Positions 8,542 to 16,919 of a stretch of DNA of 64,000 nt are shown here, piece after piece. The translations under genes were made by a program, and so were the position numbers. How positions within the stretch are numbered: the stretch's first letter is position 1; each line of letters opens with the position of its first letter. The notes under the pieces are model-generated. The model was not told where the DNA came from. It saw only the letters and a program-made list of their open reading frames with translations, and ran no database searches. The DNA comes from PALSA-610 sp038213435. GTDB lineage: Bacteria > Actinomycetota > Acidimicrobiia > IMCC26256 > PALSA-610. The stretch spans positions 9,297-73,296 of the forward strand of contig JBBQTI010000017.1 in NCBI GenBank assembly GCA_038213435.1. Reading direction: 5' to 3'.

Positions 8542-9963
8542 GTGACCGATGATCTCGCCCAGTTCGACGCCACTGCCCAAGCCGAGCTCGTCGCACGCGG
8601 CGCGCTCTCGGTGCGCGATCTCGTCGACGCCGCGATCGAACGTATCGAGCGGGTCGACGGCCGGCTCAACGCGGTCATCCACCGGCGCTTCGAACGCGCG
8701 CGCGACGAGGCACCCCATGCGCGCGGGCCGTTCGCGGGCGTGCCCTTCCTCGTGAAGGACGCGCTGTGTCACACCGCCGGCGATCCCTTCCACGCCGGCA
8801 TGCAGGTGCTGAAGGACGCAGGTTGGGTCGAACGTGAGGACACCTGGCTCGCGGCGCGCTTTCGGGCCGCGGGCTTCGTGTTCGTGGGCAAGACCAACAC
8901 CCCTGAGCTCGCGACCAGCCTCACGACCGAACCGGTCGCCTACGGTCCGACCCGCAACCCGTGGGACGACACCCGGAGTACGGGCGGCTCGAGCGGCGGC
9001 TCGGCGGCCGCAGTCGCCGCGGGTCTGGTGCCCGTCGCCCACGGCAACGACATGGGCGGATCCATCCGGTTCCCGGCCGGCATGTGCGGGATCGTCGGAC
9101 TCAAGCCGACGCGGGCGCGCACGACCCTCGGACCCGACTTCGGCGAGTACTGGGGTCCGCTCACCCACGAGTTCGTGCTCACCCGAACGATTCGCGACAC
9201 CGCAGCGGTGCTCGACGCCGTGGCCGGCGCCGCCCCTGGCGACCCTTACACGGCGCCGCCGCCCGTCCGTCCTTACCGCGACGAGGTCGGTGCGCCGGTC
9301 GGTCGCCTGCGCGTCGGGGTCCGGACGGAGACCCTCGACGGCGAATCGTCGCATCCCGATGTCGTGCGCGCGGTCGAGTCGAGCGCGCAACTGCTCGACG
9401 ATCTCGGCCACGACGTCGATGCGGCCGCCATCCCCGCGCTCGACAACAGCTACAGCCGCGCGTTCGCGACGGTGCTGTCGACCGCCGTCGCTCGCGACAT
9501 CGCGCGGTGGAGCGGCCGACTCGGCCGCGACATCACCGGTGAGGTCGAGCCTATGAACGCGTTTTTTGCAGCGGTCGGAGCGCAGACGTCGGGCGTCGAT
9601 TACGTCGCCGCGATGGAGGATCTCCAGGCGTGGTCGCGGCGAGTGGCGCCGTGGTGGGTCGATCACGACCTTCTCGTCGTGCCCACGAGCCCCGACCCGC
9701 CGGTCCGCCTGGGTGAGCTCGCGCCGACGAACCCCGATCCCGACGTCGGGATTCGGATGAGCCGCCTCGCGACCTTCACCGCTCCGTTCGACGTGACCGG
9801 CCAGCCGGCGATATCGCTGCCGCTCCACTGGAACCGCGAAGGACTGCCCATCGGCGTGCAGCTGGTCGCCGCGTACGGGCGCGAGGACGTTCTGCTGCGT
9901 GTGGCGGCCCAGCTCGAGCAGGCCCGCCCGTGGGCGGATCGACGCCCACCCATCCGCGCCTGA
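8542..9963 (+). CDS. Amidase (amidase-signature family)
   Basis: A 473-residue amidase-signature enzyme. The catalytic triad is visible as Lys72 (FLVKDALC), cis-Ser150 in GGSSGGSAAA and nucleophile Ser174 in NDMGGSIRFPAG. The family hydrolyses carboxamides through an acyl-enzyme, in the cytoplasm. The GTG start at 8542 places MTDDLAQFDATAQAEL-type sequence at the N terminus, and an upstream extension would run into the divergent gene. It is not a GatA subunit by context, as no gatB or gatC lies nearby and the C-terminal third resembles stand-alone amidases. Substrate is unknown. Confidence 0.88.
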   Translation: MTDDLAQFDATAQAELVARGALSVRDLVDAAIERIERVDGRLNAVIHRRFERARDEAPHARGPFAGVPFLVKDALCHTAGDPFHAGMQVLKDAGWVEREDTWLAARFRAAGFVFVGKTNTPELATSLTTEPVAYGPTRNPWDDTRSTGGSSGGSAAAVAAGLVPVAHGNDMGGSIRFPAGMCGIVGLKPTRARTTLGPDFGEYWGPLTHEFVLTRTIRDTAAVLDAVAGAAPGDPYTAPPPVRPYRDEVGAPVGRLRVGVRTETLDGESSHPDVVRAVESSAQLLDDLGHDVDAAAIPALDNSYSRAFATVLSTAVARDIARWSGRLGRDITGEVEPMNAFFAAVGAQTSGVDYVAAMEDLQAWSRRVAPWWVDHDLLVVPTSPDPPVRLGELAPTNPDPDVGIRMSRLATFTAPFDVTGQPAISLPLHWNREGLPIGVQLVAAYGREDVLLRVAAQLEQARPWADRRPPIRA

Positions 9964-9993
9964 CCATGGGCGCCGCGCGATCGGGCGCCGGTG

Positions 9994-10293
9994 CTACTTG
10001 TTGATGATCGCGCCGAGCCCGGCGACCATCACGATGAAACCGACCACGAGGTAGGCGACCGTGCGAGCCAGGGGCGCCTGCGGCAAATCGCGGTCGTCCG
10101 ACCGCCGGTTGCCGCGGACCGGGCTGCCCGGTCGGCTGCGAGCCACCGTTCTGCGCGCCGTCGTCTCCGCGTCCGTGCGGCGCCGGTAGAGCGCGAACGC
10201 GTTGGCGACGAACAGCGCGGCACCCAACGCAAAGAGCAACTCGCGGAGCACTCCGTCATAGAAGCCGCCGGACGACCCGAGGATCGCAACCAT
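9994..10293 (-). CDS. Small two-helix membrane protein
   Basis: A 99-residue minus-strand frame with two predicted membrane helices: LLFALGAALFVANAFALY near the N terminus and VAYLVVGFIVMVAGLGAIINK at the C terminus. An Arg-rich, positively charged loop of about 40 residues separates them. Two adjacent ATG codons (10291-10296) are possible starts. It is convergent with the amidase gene and divergent from nucS. I do not recognise a family. The hydrophobic pattern and absence of any other gene here support it as real. Confidence 0.6.
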   Translation of the reverse strand: MVAILGSSGGFYDGVLRELLFALGAALFVANAFALYRRRTDAETTARRTVARSRPGSPVRGNRRSDDRDLPQAPLARTVAYLVVGFIVMVAGLGAIINK

Positions 10294-10353
10294 CATGCGT
10301 GAGGGTATCGGGACGGCCGGAAGCCATCCGAGCGTCCGTGACAGACTCGATGG

Positions 10354-11013
10354 ATGCGGTTGCTCGTGGCGCGCTGCTCCGTGACCTACGAAGGCCGGCT
10401 CGGCGCCCGGCTCGCGCCGGCGATCCGGCTCGTATTGTGCAAGGCCGACGGATCGATCGCGATTCACTCCGACACCAAGGCCTACAAGCCGTTGAACTGG
10501 ATGAACCCGCCGTGCACGATCGAGGAATCGGTCGACGCGATCGTCGCGCGCACGCCCAAGGGCGAGACACTGCGCATCGAGCTGCACGAGATCCTGCAAG
10601 ACACCACGCTCGCGCTCGGCGACGACTTCGGACTCGAGAAGGACGGTGTCGAAGCCGACCTCCAGAGGCTGATCGCGGCGCGCGTCGCCGCCCTGCGCGA
10701 CGACCTCACACTGGTACGGCGCGAGTACCCGACCGACATCGGCCCGATCGACCTGCTGTGTCGAGACGGCGACGGCCGCGCGGTCGTGATCGAAGTGAAG
10801 CGCGTCGGAGACATCGCCGGTGTCGACCAGCTGCTGCGGTACCAGGAGCGCCTCGACCGCGATCCACAGTTCGCGCCGACGCTGGGCCTGTTCGTCGCTC
10901 AGCAGATCAAGCCGCAGGCCAAGGTCTACGCCGAGAGCAAGGGAGTGGCCTGCATCCAGATCGACCTCGAGCGGCTGCGGGGCGCGATCGATCCCGACCT
11001 CACGCTCTTCTGA
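10354..11013 (+). CDS. nucS: Endonuclease NucS (mismatch-specific)
   Basis: A 219-residue NucS/EndoMS. The start MRLLVARCSVTYEGRL, the segment SIAIHSDTKAYKPLNWMNPP and the C-terminal nuclease domain are characteristic. The active site is seen as DIGPIDLLCRDGDGRAVVIEVKR (Asp, then E-x-K). In actinobacteria lacking MutS/MutL this enzyme cleaves both strands at mismatches and works with the sliding clamp. DnaN is encoded elsewhere in the window. Family members often end with a clamp-binding motif, and the terminal DPDLTLF fits loosely. It lies 27 bases upstream of purU on the same strand. Confidence 0.95.
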   Translation: MRLLVARCSVTYEGRLGARLAPAIRLVLCKADGSIAIHSDTKAYKPLNWMNPPCTIEESVDAIVARTPKGETLRIELHEILQDTTLALGDDFGLEKDGVEADLQRLIAARVAALRDDLTLVRREYPTDIGPIDLLCRDGDGRAVVIEVKRVGDIAGVDQLLRYQERLDRDPQFAPTLGLFVAQQIKPQAKVYAESKGVACIQIDLERLRGAIDPDLTLF

Positions 11014-11040
11014 GCCGCCTACTCGCCGATTGGAACAGAC

Positions 11041-11880
11041 GTGCGCGCGGTGCTCCTACTCCAGTGCCCGGACGAGCCCGGAATCGTCGCCGCGGTGGGC
11101 ACGTTCGTCGCCGACGCCGGCGGCAACATCGTCGAAGCCGACCAACACTCCGACCCGGCCGCCGGCCTCTTCCTGCAACGCGTCGAGTTCGACGTCGACG
11201 CGACCCGGGGCGACCTCGCCGCCGCGTTCACGCCGATCGCCGAGCGATTCGACATGCGATGGGACGTCCACGATCTCGGCGAGCGGCCACGGGTCGCGCT
11301 CCTCGCGTCGCGGCAAGGGCACTGTCTCGGAGACCTCCTCGTGCGCTTCCACCTCGGCGAGATCCCCGGCGAGGTGGTACTCGTCGCGTCGAACCACGAC
11401 ACGCAGGGCAGTCTCGTCTCACGATTCGGCTTGCCGTTCCACGCGCTGCCGGTACACGCGGGCGACCGCGAGACCCAGGCGCGCGCGCTGGGCGCGCTCT
11501 TGCAAGAGCACCGGCCCGACGTCGTCGTGCTCGCCCGCTACATGCTCGTGCTCCCGGCCTGGCTCGTGGAACCGTGGCGGGAGAGGATGATCAACATCCA
11601 TCACTCGTTCCTTCCCTCGTTCGCGGGCGCACGACCGTACGTACAAGCGCACGAGCGAGGGGTGAAGGTCATCGGCGCGACCGCGCATTACGTCACTGCC
11701 GAGCTCGACGAGGGGCCGATCATCGCGCAGCAGGTGATGCCCGTCTCGCACCGCGACGATCCCGCGCGCCTCGAACGCCGCGGCCGCGATCTCGAGGCCG
11801 TCGTGCTCGCGGAGGCGCTGCGGCTTCACCTCGAGCACCGCGTGATCGTGTACGGCCGCCGCACCGCGGTGTTCGACTGA
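11041..11880 (+). CDS. purU: Formyltetrahydrofolate deformylase
   Basis: A 279-residue PurU with a GTG start. An N-terminal ACT domain (VLLLQCPDEPGIVAAVGTFV, residues 4-23 onward) senses one-carbon status, followed by a formyltransferase-fold domain. The catalytic segment MINIHHSFLPSFAGARPY carries the Asn and His, and the DEGPIIAQQV stretch carries the Asp. The enzyme hydrolyses 10-formyltetrahydrofolate to formate and tetrahydrofolate, supplying formate for purine synthesis and balancing the folate pool. The length is normal. It follows nucS closely and may be co-transcribed, though no functional link is evident. Confidence 0.95.
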   Translation: MRAVLLLQCPDEPGIVAAVGTFVADAGGNIVEADQHSDPAAGLFLQRVEFDVDATRGDLAAAFTPIAERFDMRWDVHDLGERPRVALLASRQGHCLGDLLVRFHLGEIPGEVVLVASNHDTQGSLVSRFGLPFHALPVHAGDRETQARALGALLQEHRPDVVVLARYMLVLPAWLVEPWRERMINIHHSFLPSFAGARPYVQAHERGVKVIGATAHYVTAELDEGPIIAQQVMPVSHRDDPARLERRGRDLEAVVLAEALRLHLEHRVIVYGRRTAVFD

Positions 11881-11912
11881 GAGACGAAACGCCGACGCGC
11901 AGCCGCGCCGGC

Positions 11913-13913
11913 CTACTCGCGGGCGGCGTTCTCGAACGTCGTGTAGTCGGCGTGGAATACGAGCTTGGTCTGCCCGACCGGTCCGTTGCGGTGCTTGGCG
12001 ACGATGATCTCGGCAAGGCCGCGCTGATCGGACTCCGGGTTGTAGTACTCGTCGCGGTAGATGAAGAGCACGACGTCGGCATCTTGTTCGATGCTGTTGT
12101 GCACGATGATGCCGCCGGCCACGAAGTTGTGCGTTCCCTTGACCGTCGCGTCGAACACCGGCGCGTCTCCGCGCGGCTCGATCGCGACGATTTCGTCCCA
12201 CAGCACGTCGCTCGTGCCGAGATCGGTGAGGAACGCATCGGGCAGCGCCTCGGCGATGCGACACATGAGCGAACGTGACACGCCCTGCTCGTACACCCGG
12301 TGGCAGCCGCCGGCCGCCTCGCCGAGCCTCTCGACCAGATCGTGGGCGCGCAGCGAGCCGTTGACGAGCAAGCCTTTGCGCTCGATGTAGTCCCACACCT
12401 CGCGCGGAATGGCGTCGCGGCGCGGATCGACCTCCGGACCGCCGAGCCGAGACGATGCCACGGACATGCCGACGGCAAGGTCGGCGAGGTGCGCCCAGCC
12501 GTCGAGCGTCAGGAAGGGATGGTTCGCGCTCGCCGTGACCCTCCGGCCCGACGCGAGCTGCAGCTCGAACACATGTTTGATGCCGCTTTGGAACACGCGC
12601 GTCATCACTCCGGGAACGAGCCGAAGATGCTCGTCGAGCGTGAGCACCTCGACGTCGCGCGCGTTGTGCTCGTGCTGCGTTCCCAACGTCGTGGAGCTGC
12701 CGTCGGCAAGCGTGATCACAGTCTCGGCTGTAAGACAGCCGGACTCGCGCAGGTCGGCGAGCATCGGCCGCTTGTCCTGGCGGTACTCGAGCTGGCGGTT
12801 TAGCTGAGAGAGCGTCACGACCGGCGCTTCGAGCTCGCGGGCGAGGATCTTCAGACCGCGCGACAGCTCCGACACCTCGACCTGACGGTTCTCGGAGCGG
12901 CGCGGCGACGCCATCAGCTGCAAGTAATCGACGACGATCAGGCCGAGGTCACCGTAGCGAGCCTTGATGCGCCGCGCCTTGGCGCGCATCTCCATCACGG
13001 TGCAATGCGGGTTGTCGTCGATGAAGAACGGGGCCTCCGCGAGCCGGCCGACCGCCTGGTTGACACGCGGCCACTCGTGCTCGGAGAGCTTTCCGGTCTG
13101 CAGCTTGCGCGACGGCACGCGCGCCTCGGCGGCGAGCAGGCGCTTCGTGAGCTCGAGGTGTCCCATCTCCATCGAGAAGAACAGCACCGGCTTGCGGCCG
13201 TGCAACGCGACGTGCTGGGCCATGCCGAGCGCCAGCGACGTCTTTCCCTGACCGGGGCGCGCGGCGACGATCGTGAGCGTCGACGGCTGCATGCCCAAGA
13301 GCAGCGCATCGAGGTCGTGGTACCCGGTCGCGGTACCGACGATGTCGCCTTGTCGGTCGTACAACGCCTCCAGCTGGTTCATCGTCTGCTCGAGCGCGGG
13401 ATACAGCGGTATGAGCGTGTCGGCGACCCGTCGCTCGGCGACCTCGAAGATCGCGGCTTCGGCACGATCGAGTGTCTCGTCGACCGCGTCCTCCGCGGTG
13501 TACGCCATCTCCTGGATGCCGCCGGCGGTCTCGATCAGGCGGCGCAGCATCGCGAGCTCCGCGACGATCAGGGCGTAGTGCTGCGCGTTCGCCGACGCGG
13601 GGGTGGCGGCCTGGATGCGCACCAACGTCTGGCGGCCGCCGAGCTGATCGAGCTGGCTCGCCCGCCGCAGCTCCTCGGCGACCGTCACCGGATCGACGGG
13701 CTCGCCGCGGCTGTGCAATCCGTACGCGGCGTCGAAGATCGCGCCGTGCGCCGGCTTGTAGAAGTCGTGCGCCTCGAGCCGCACCTCGACCGCGGCGGCG
13801 ATCGCCTCGCGGCTCAACATCATTGCGCCGAGGAGCGACTCTTCGGCCTCGAGGTTGTGCGGGGGTATGCGCGCGCCGTTGGCTCGACGTCGCGCGTCTT
13901 CGATCGAGACCAT
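11913..13913 (-). CDS. dnaB: Replicative DNA helicase DnaB with intein
   Basis: The 666-residue precursor opens with MVSIEDARRRANGARIPPHN, which is preceded by GGGAGG nine bases upstream. Residues 15-115 form the DnaB N-terminal domain; the RecA-like domain has Walker A PGQGKTS (220-226) and Walker B LIVVDYLQLM. An intein of 214 residues (Cys393-Asn606) splits LADLRESG from SIEQDADVV, so the spliced helicase would be about 452 residues, the normal length. DnaB unwinds DNA ahead of the replisome as a hexamer. It lies downstream of the rpsF-ssb-rpsR-rplI set, a common arrangement, but separated by a 428-base regulatory-looking gap. Confidence 0.97.
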   Translation of the reverse strand: MVSIEDARRRANGARIPPHNLEAEESLLGAMMLSREAIAAAVEVRLEAHDFYKPAHGAIFDAAYGLHSRGEPVDPVTVAEELRRASQLDQLGGRQTLVRIQAATPASANAQHYALIVAELAMLRRLIETAGGIQEMAYTAEDAVDETLDRAEAAIFEVAERRVADTLIPLYPALEQTMNQLEALYDRQGDIVGTATGYHDLDALLLGMQPSTLTIVAARPGQGKTSLALGMAQHVALHGRKPVLFFSMEMGHLELTKRLLAAEARVPSRKLQTGKLSEHEWPRVNQAVGRLAEAPFFIDDNPHCTVMEMRAKARRIKARYGDLGLIVVDYLQLMASPRRSENRQVEVSELSRGLKILARELEAPVVTLSQLNRQLEYRQDKRPMLADLRESGCLTAETVITLADGSSTTLGTQHEHNARDVEVLTLDEHLRLVPGVMTRVFQSGIKHVFELQLASGRRVTASANHPFLTLDGWAHLADLAVGMSVASSRLGGPEVDPRRDAIPREVWDYIERKGLLVNGSLRAHDLVERLGEAAGGCHRVYEQGVSRSLMCRIAEALPDAFLTDLGTSDVLWDEIVAIEPRGDAPVFDATVKGTHNFVAGGIIVHNSIEQDADVVLFIYRDEYYNPESDQRGLAEIIVAKHRNGPVGQTKLVFHADYTTFENAARE
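12096..12737 (-). mobile_element. Mini-intein in DnaB (no homing endonuclease)
   Basis: The intein is inserted after LRESG, the site used by several cyanobacterial and actinobacterial DnaB inteins. It starts with Cys393 in CLTAETVITLADGS (block A). Block B reads VTASANHPFLTL, with Ser462 where Thr is usual and His465 retained. It ends FDATVKGTHNFVAGGIIVHN with block-F His595, penultimate His605, Asn606 and +1 Ser607. Every residue needed for protein splicing is present apart from the conservative Ser. The linker between blocks B and F (about 95 residues, including VWDYIERKG and SDVLWDEIV) has no LAGLIDADG endonuclease motif. It probably splices but can no longer home. Confidence 0.93.
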
Positions 13914-14341
13914 CGTCGCTACCTCCCTCCCAGAAGATTCGGGACCTTGGCACGCAATGGTTGTGGGGTTGAAGAGGACAAGCCTGTGAATTTCGGATGC
14001 CCGGCGGGGGATATCTCTCGATCCACAACCTTGTGGACAATGGCACGGAGGTGCGCCATCAACAGGAACGCTCCGCATGCGACGGTTCCGACCGGAATCG
14101 CCGCTGGCAGGCGGGTGACGAGCAGCCAGCGGGGCGTCCCGAGGTTGCCGGGCGCGGTGCCGCGTCGATCACCCTCCGCACCGCCGAGCTGTGGATATCG
14201 CTCGATATCCACAGCCGAAACCCGGAGAACGACCGGGTTCGCAGCGGTGTTCAAATAACACGCTTGGGATTCTCGCGGACGGGCGCCTGTGAATCAGGGA
14301 CCGACGCGCACGGGCCAACGAGGATCGTCGGCCAACGAGGA
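13914..14341. promoter_or_regulatory. dnaB upstream region with DnaA-box-like sites
   Basis: This 428-base gap lies between the rplI stop and the dnaB start. An exact TTGTCCACA box in reverse orientation is at 14032-14040, facing an overlapping ATCCACAAC so that the two form a TCCACAA-CC-TTGTGGA palindrome. A second pair, TGTGGATAT and ATATCCACA, sits in the hairpin at 14189-14214. DnaA could therefore bind here and control dnaB, or the site could titrate DnaA. A minus-strand open frame through the gap (13919-14254) has one hydrophobic stretch but no recognisable family, so I do not call it a gene. Confidence 0.45.
14189..14214 (-). terminator. Perfect 12-bp hairpin downstream of rplI
   Basis: CTGTGGATATCG and its exact complement CGATATCCACAG flank a two-base loop. 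It lies about 130 bases after the rplI stop codon. No T-run follows, so it may be a terminator, an RNA-processing element or, given the two TGTGGATAT half-sites, a DnaA-binding inverted repeat. Confidence 0.4.
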
Positions 14342-14791
14342 TCAGCCGGCCGCTTCGACCTCGACATGGACGGTCGCTACCACGTCGGGATGCAGGCGGA
14401 CCTGCACGTCGATGCCACCGAGCTCCTTCAGAGGCTCTTCGAGCGCGAGCTTCCGCCGGTCGATCTCGGCGCCGGTTTGTTTCTGCACCGCCTCGGCGAT
14501 ATCGGTCGAGGTCACCGAGCCGAAAAGGCGACCCTCGCCTCCGGCCCGCGCTTTGATCGTGATCGTGCGACCCTCGAACTGTGCGGCGAGCGCCTGCGCA
14601 CTCTCGCGCTCGCGCCGCTCGCGCGCCTCCCGATTGCGCCGCATCGCGTCGGACTGCTTCTGACTTCCGGCCGATGCCTTCAGCGCGAGCCCGCGCGGAA
14701 CGAGATAGTTGCGGGCGTAGCCGTCGGCTACGTCGACGAGATCGCCCTTCTGGCCCAGGTTTTCGACATCGTCGCGAAGAACGACTCTCAC
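14342..14791 (-). CDS. rplI: 50S ribosomal protein L9
   Basis: A 149-residue L9 from a GTG start with GGAGG about ten bases upstream. The N-terminal domain VRVVLRDDVENLGQKGDLVDVADGYARNYLVPRGLA is highly conserved and binds 23S rRNA; a long connecting helix (residues 45-75, rich in Arg/Glu) leads to the C-terminal domain GEGRLFGSVTSTDIAEAV. L9 helps maintain reading frame. It is the last gene of the rpsF-ssb-rpsR-rplI group, 31 bases after rpsR. Confidence 0.97.
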   Translation of the reverse strand: MRVVLRDDVENLGQKGDLVDVADGYARNYLVPRGLALKASAGSQKQSDAMRRNREARERRERESAQALAAQFEGRTITIKARAGGEGRLFGSVTSTDIAEAVQKQTGAEIDRRKLALEEPLKELGGIDVQVRLHPDVVATVHVEVEAAG

Positions 14792-14822
14792 GCGGCCACG
14801 ACCTCCGACCAATTCCGACCCG

Positions 14823-15317
14823 TCATTCTTCGTCGCCCTCGGCGCTCGCCGCGTCGTCCGCCGCGAACTCGTCGGCGGTGAACTCGTCGGCCGTGAACTC
14901 ATCCGCCGGGGCCGCGTCGAGACCGGCCTCGTCGGGACGCGGGCTCTCGTTCGCCTCCAACGGACCCGGGATCTCGCGCAACTCGCCCTCGCGGTCGCCG
15001 CGGTCGCCGCGATCTCCCCGGTCGCCGCGATCGCGGCGGCCCTTCGACCGCTGCGTCACCTGGCGCACGCTGTACGGCAACAGCGCCATCTCGCGTGCCA
15101 CGCGGATCGCGCGGGCAACGGCGACCTGCTGCTGCTGGGTGTTGCCCGTGACCCGGCGCGCCCGGACCTTGGCGCGCTCCGACATGAACCGACGCAACAA
15201 GTTGACGTCCTTGTAGTCGATCCAGTCGATGGACTCGGTGATCAGGATCGACGTCTTCTTCTTGAGCGGGCGCCGCTCCTTGCCGGGGGGCGCCTTCTTC
15301 TCTCGGCGTTGTGCCAT
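14823..15317 (-). CDS. rpsR: 30S ribosomal protein S18 with long C-terminal tail
   Basis: A 164-residue protein. Residues 1-91 are an ordinary S18 with a basic N terminus, ITESIDWIDYKDVNLLRRF, RRVTGNTQQQQVAVARAI and MALLPY. S18 is normally about 75-90 residues. Here about 73 further residues follow, beginning with RDRG repeats and passing into an acidic region with three DEF repeats (ADEFTADEFTADEF) and ending EGDEE. The tail continues in frame with no stop, and rplI begins 31 bases later. The function of the tail is unknown; it is probably disordered and exposed on the ribosome platform next to S6, or contacts mRNA or other factors. Confidence 0.93.
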   Translation of the reverse strand: MAQRREKKAPPGKERRPLKKKTSILITESIDWIDYKDVNLLRRFMSERAKVRARRVTGNTQQQQVAVARAIRVAREMALLPYSVRQVTQRSKGRRDRGDRGDRGDRGDREGELREIPGPLEANESPRPDEAGLDAAPADEFTADEFTADEFAADDAASAEGDEE

Positions 15318-15333
15318 TCGAGGTCCTATCGGA

Positions 15334-15825
15334 TCAGAACGGCTCTTCGCCGTAATCGTCGTAGTTGCCGTCGCCGGCCGCGGGGGTCGACGTCGAGGTC
15401 GTTGCGGAAGCCGGCGCCGGCCGGCGGGACGGGCCGCCGCCCCCGTCTCCCGGCCCGCTGCGCTCGACCTTGTGCACTTCCGCCGTGGCAAAGCGAAGAC
15501 TCGGCGCGACGTCGTCGGCGACGATCTCGACGACCGAACGCTTCTCGCCGGCCTCGGTCTCCCAGCTGCGCTGCTCGAGCCGCCCGCTGACCACGACCCG
15601 CGAGCCCTTGGTCAAGGACGCGCCGACGTTCTCCGCGAGCTGGCGCCACGCGACGACGTTGAAGAAGCTGGTCTGCTCCTCCCACTCCTGGCTCTGCTGG
15701 TTTCGCCAAGAGCGGTTCACCGCGACGCCGAAGGTGACCTTCGAGATGCCACTCGGCGTGTAACGCATCTCCGGATCGCGAGTGATGTTGCCGGAGATCG
15801 TGATGCTGTTGGAATCGCTTGCCAT
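15334..15825 (-). CDS. ssb: Single-stranded DNA-binding protein
   Basis: A 163-residue SSB with an N-terminal OB fold (ITISGNITRDPEMRYTPSG, VAVNRSW, TSFFNVVAWRQLAENV, KGSRVVVSGRLEQRSWE), a Gly/Pro/Ser/Thr-rich flexible linker from about residue 120, and the acidic tip DDYGEEPF that recruits partner proteins. It coats single-stranded DNA at replication forks. It sits between rpsF (4 bases) and rpsR (16 bases) in the conserved ribosomal operon, ensuring growth-linked expression. Confidence 0.97.
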   Translation of the reverse strand: MASDSNSITISGNITRDPEMRYTPSGISKVTFGVAVNRSWRNQQSQEWEEQTSFFNVVAWRQLAENVGASLTKGSRVVVSGRLEQRSWETEAGEKRSVVEIVADDVAPSLRFATAEVHKVERSGPGDGGGGPSRRPAPASATTSTSTPAAGDGNYDDYGEEPF

Positions 15826-15829
15826 GTCG

Positions 15830-16177
15830 TTACTCCCTATGCCTACTGCCCGCCGAGGCGCCGGCAGCCTTCGGAGGTCCGTAGACCTTCTCCGGGATGC
15901 GTAACACCATGTGGCGGATCACTTCATCTGCCAGGGAGAGCGTTCGGTGCAACTCCTCCATCGCCTGCGGTTCCGCTCGGGCCTGGAGGACTATGTAGTA
16001 CCCGTCGGCCTTGTGCTTGATCTCGTAGGCGAGGCGGCGTTTGCCCCAGAAGTCGACATGGCCGCGCTCCGCGCCCTTCGACTCGATCAGCTGGAGCCAC
16101 CGCTCGACGGAAGCCCGGATCGTCTCCTCTTCCAGGTCCGCATCGATGATGATCATGACTTCGTACGGACGCGTCAT
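15830..16177 (-). CDS. rpsF: 30S ribosomal protein S6
   Basis: A 115-residue S6 beginning MTRPYEVMIIIDADLEEE with the ferredoxin-like pattern, GHVDFWGKRRLAYEIKHKADGYYIV in the middle and IRHMVLRIPE near the end. It pairs with S18 on the small-subunit platform. It is the first gene of the rpsF-ssb-rpsR-rplI group on the minus strand, so the promoter should lie in 16178-16383, where no clear consensus was found. A short Gly/Ala tail is normal for actinobacteria. Confidence 0.97.
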   Translation of the reverse strand: MTRPYEVMIIIDADLEEETIRASVERWLQLIESKGAERGHVDFWGKRRLAYEIKHKADGYYIVLQARAEPQAMEELHRTLSLADEVIRHMVLRIPEKVYGPPKAAGASAGSRHRE

Positions 16178-16383
16178 GCGCCAGCACCTCCTTCGGACCG
16201 CACGGTCGTCGCCCTGCGGGCCCCGTTACCCGCCGGAGCACCGGCGCCGCGGGGGCAGGATCTCGGTTGTCTGAACCGATGGAAGCTAGCAGATCACCTC
16301 GACTCGGCCTATCGGAGACGACGCTACAAGAGAGGTGAGACACTCACCGTGGCACCGCGCAGACACCGTTGCACCGCGCCGGC

Positions 16384-16914
16384 TCAGGCCGCGCACGCTC
16401 CGAGGGCGCCCGACGCCGAGGCCGAACCCGCGGGTTGCTCGAGCGCGTAGCGGTATCGCGCTCTGCTCACGTAGGCCGGACACGTCGCGTCGGTCCCGCC
16501 GGGGCACGGTGTCATCCGGGCTCGATCGACGGGCACGCCGCGCGCCGAGAAGAACGTGATGTCGAGCGGTGTCGGTGTACCGGCCATCGTGAACCGAGTT
16601 GTCGAATCGCCGGGGTAGACGAACAGCATTCCCTCGTACGGAAAGAGCGACCGCACACCGCGCAGCCCCTGCACGCGCTGGCTCGCGGACGACGCGACGA
16701 GCACCTGCAAACAGCGTGCGTCGACCGCGACCCGCGTCTCGGAGAATTCGGCGAACGGCGCCGCGGCCGGACGCGTCGACGCGAAGTTCAGACGACCGAC
16801 ACCGCTTTCGTCCGAACGGACCCGGACAACGAGAACGACCATTGCCGCGAGCGCGCCGAGCGCAACAGCCAACGCCGCAGCGACGCGGACCCTCGCCGAC
16901 ACCTGCGCCCGCAC
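16384..16914 (-). CDS. DUF192 membrane-anchored protein
   Basis: A 176-residue protein from a GTG start five bases after the panB stop codon. One N-terminal membrane helix (VAAALAVALGALAAMVVLVV) anchors an external DUF192 domain with QRVQGLRGVRSLFPYEGMLFVYP and TTRFTMAGTPTPLDITFFSARGVPVD. DUF192 proteins are small beta-barrels of uncertain role, found in archaea and many bacteria. Two Cys pairs (TPCPGGTDATCP) may form a disulfide. It is probably translationally coupled to panB, but a functional link with pantothenate synthesis is not obvious. Confidence 0.8.
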   Translation of the reverse strand: MRAQVSARVRVAAALAVALGALAAMVVLVVRVRSDESGVGRLNFASTRPAAAPFAEFSETRVAVDARCLQVLVASSASQRVQGLRGVRSLFPYEGMLFVYPGDSTTRFTMAGTPTPLDITFFSARGVPVDRARMTPCPGGTDATCPAYVSRARYRYALEQPAGSASASGALGACAA

Positions 16915-16919
16915 GGCGG

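Noticed and set aside
13919..14254. A 111-codon minus-strand frame between rplI and dnaB
   Set aside because: One hydrophobic stretch but no recognisable family or ribosome site, and it overlaps the palindromic DnaA-like sites; kept as intergenic.
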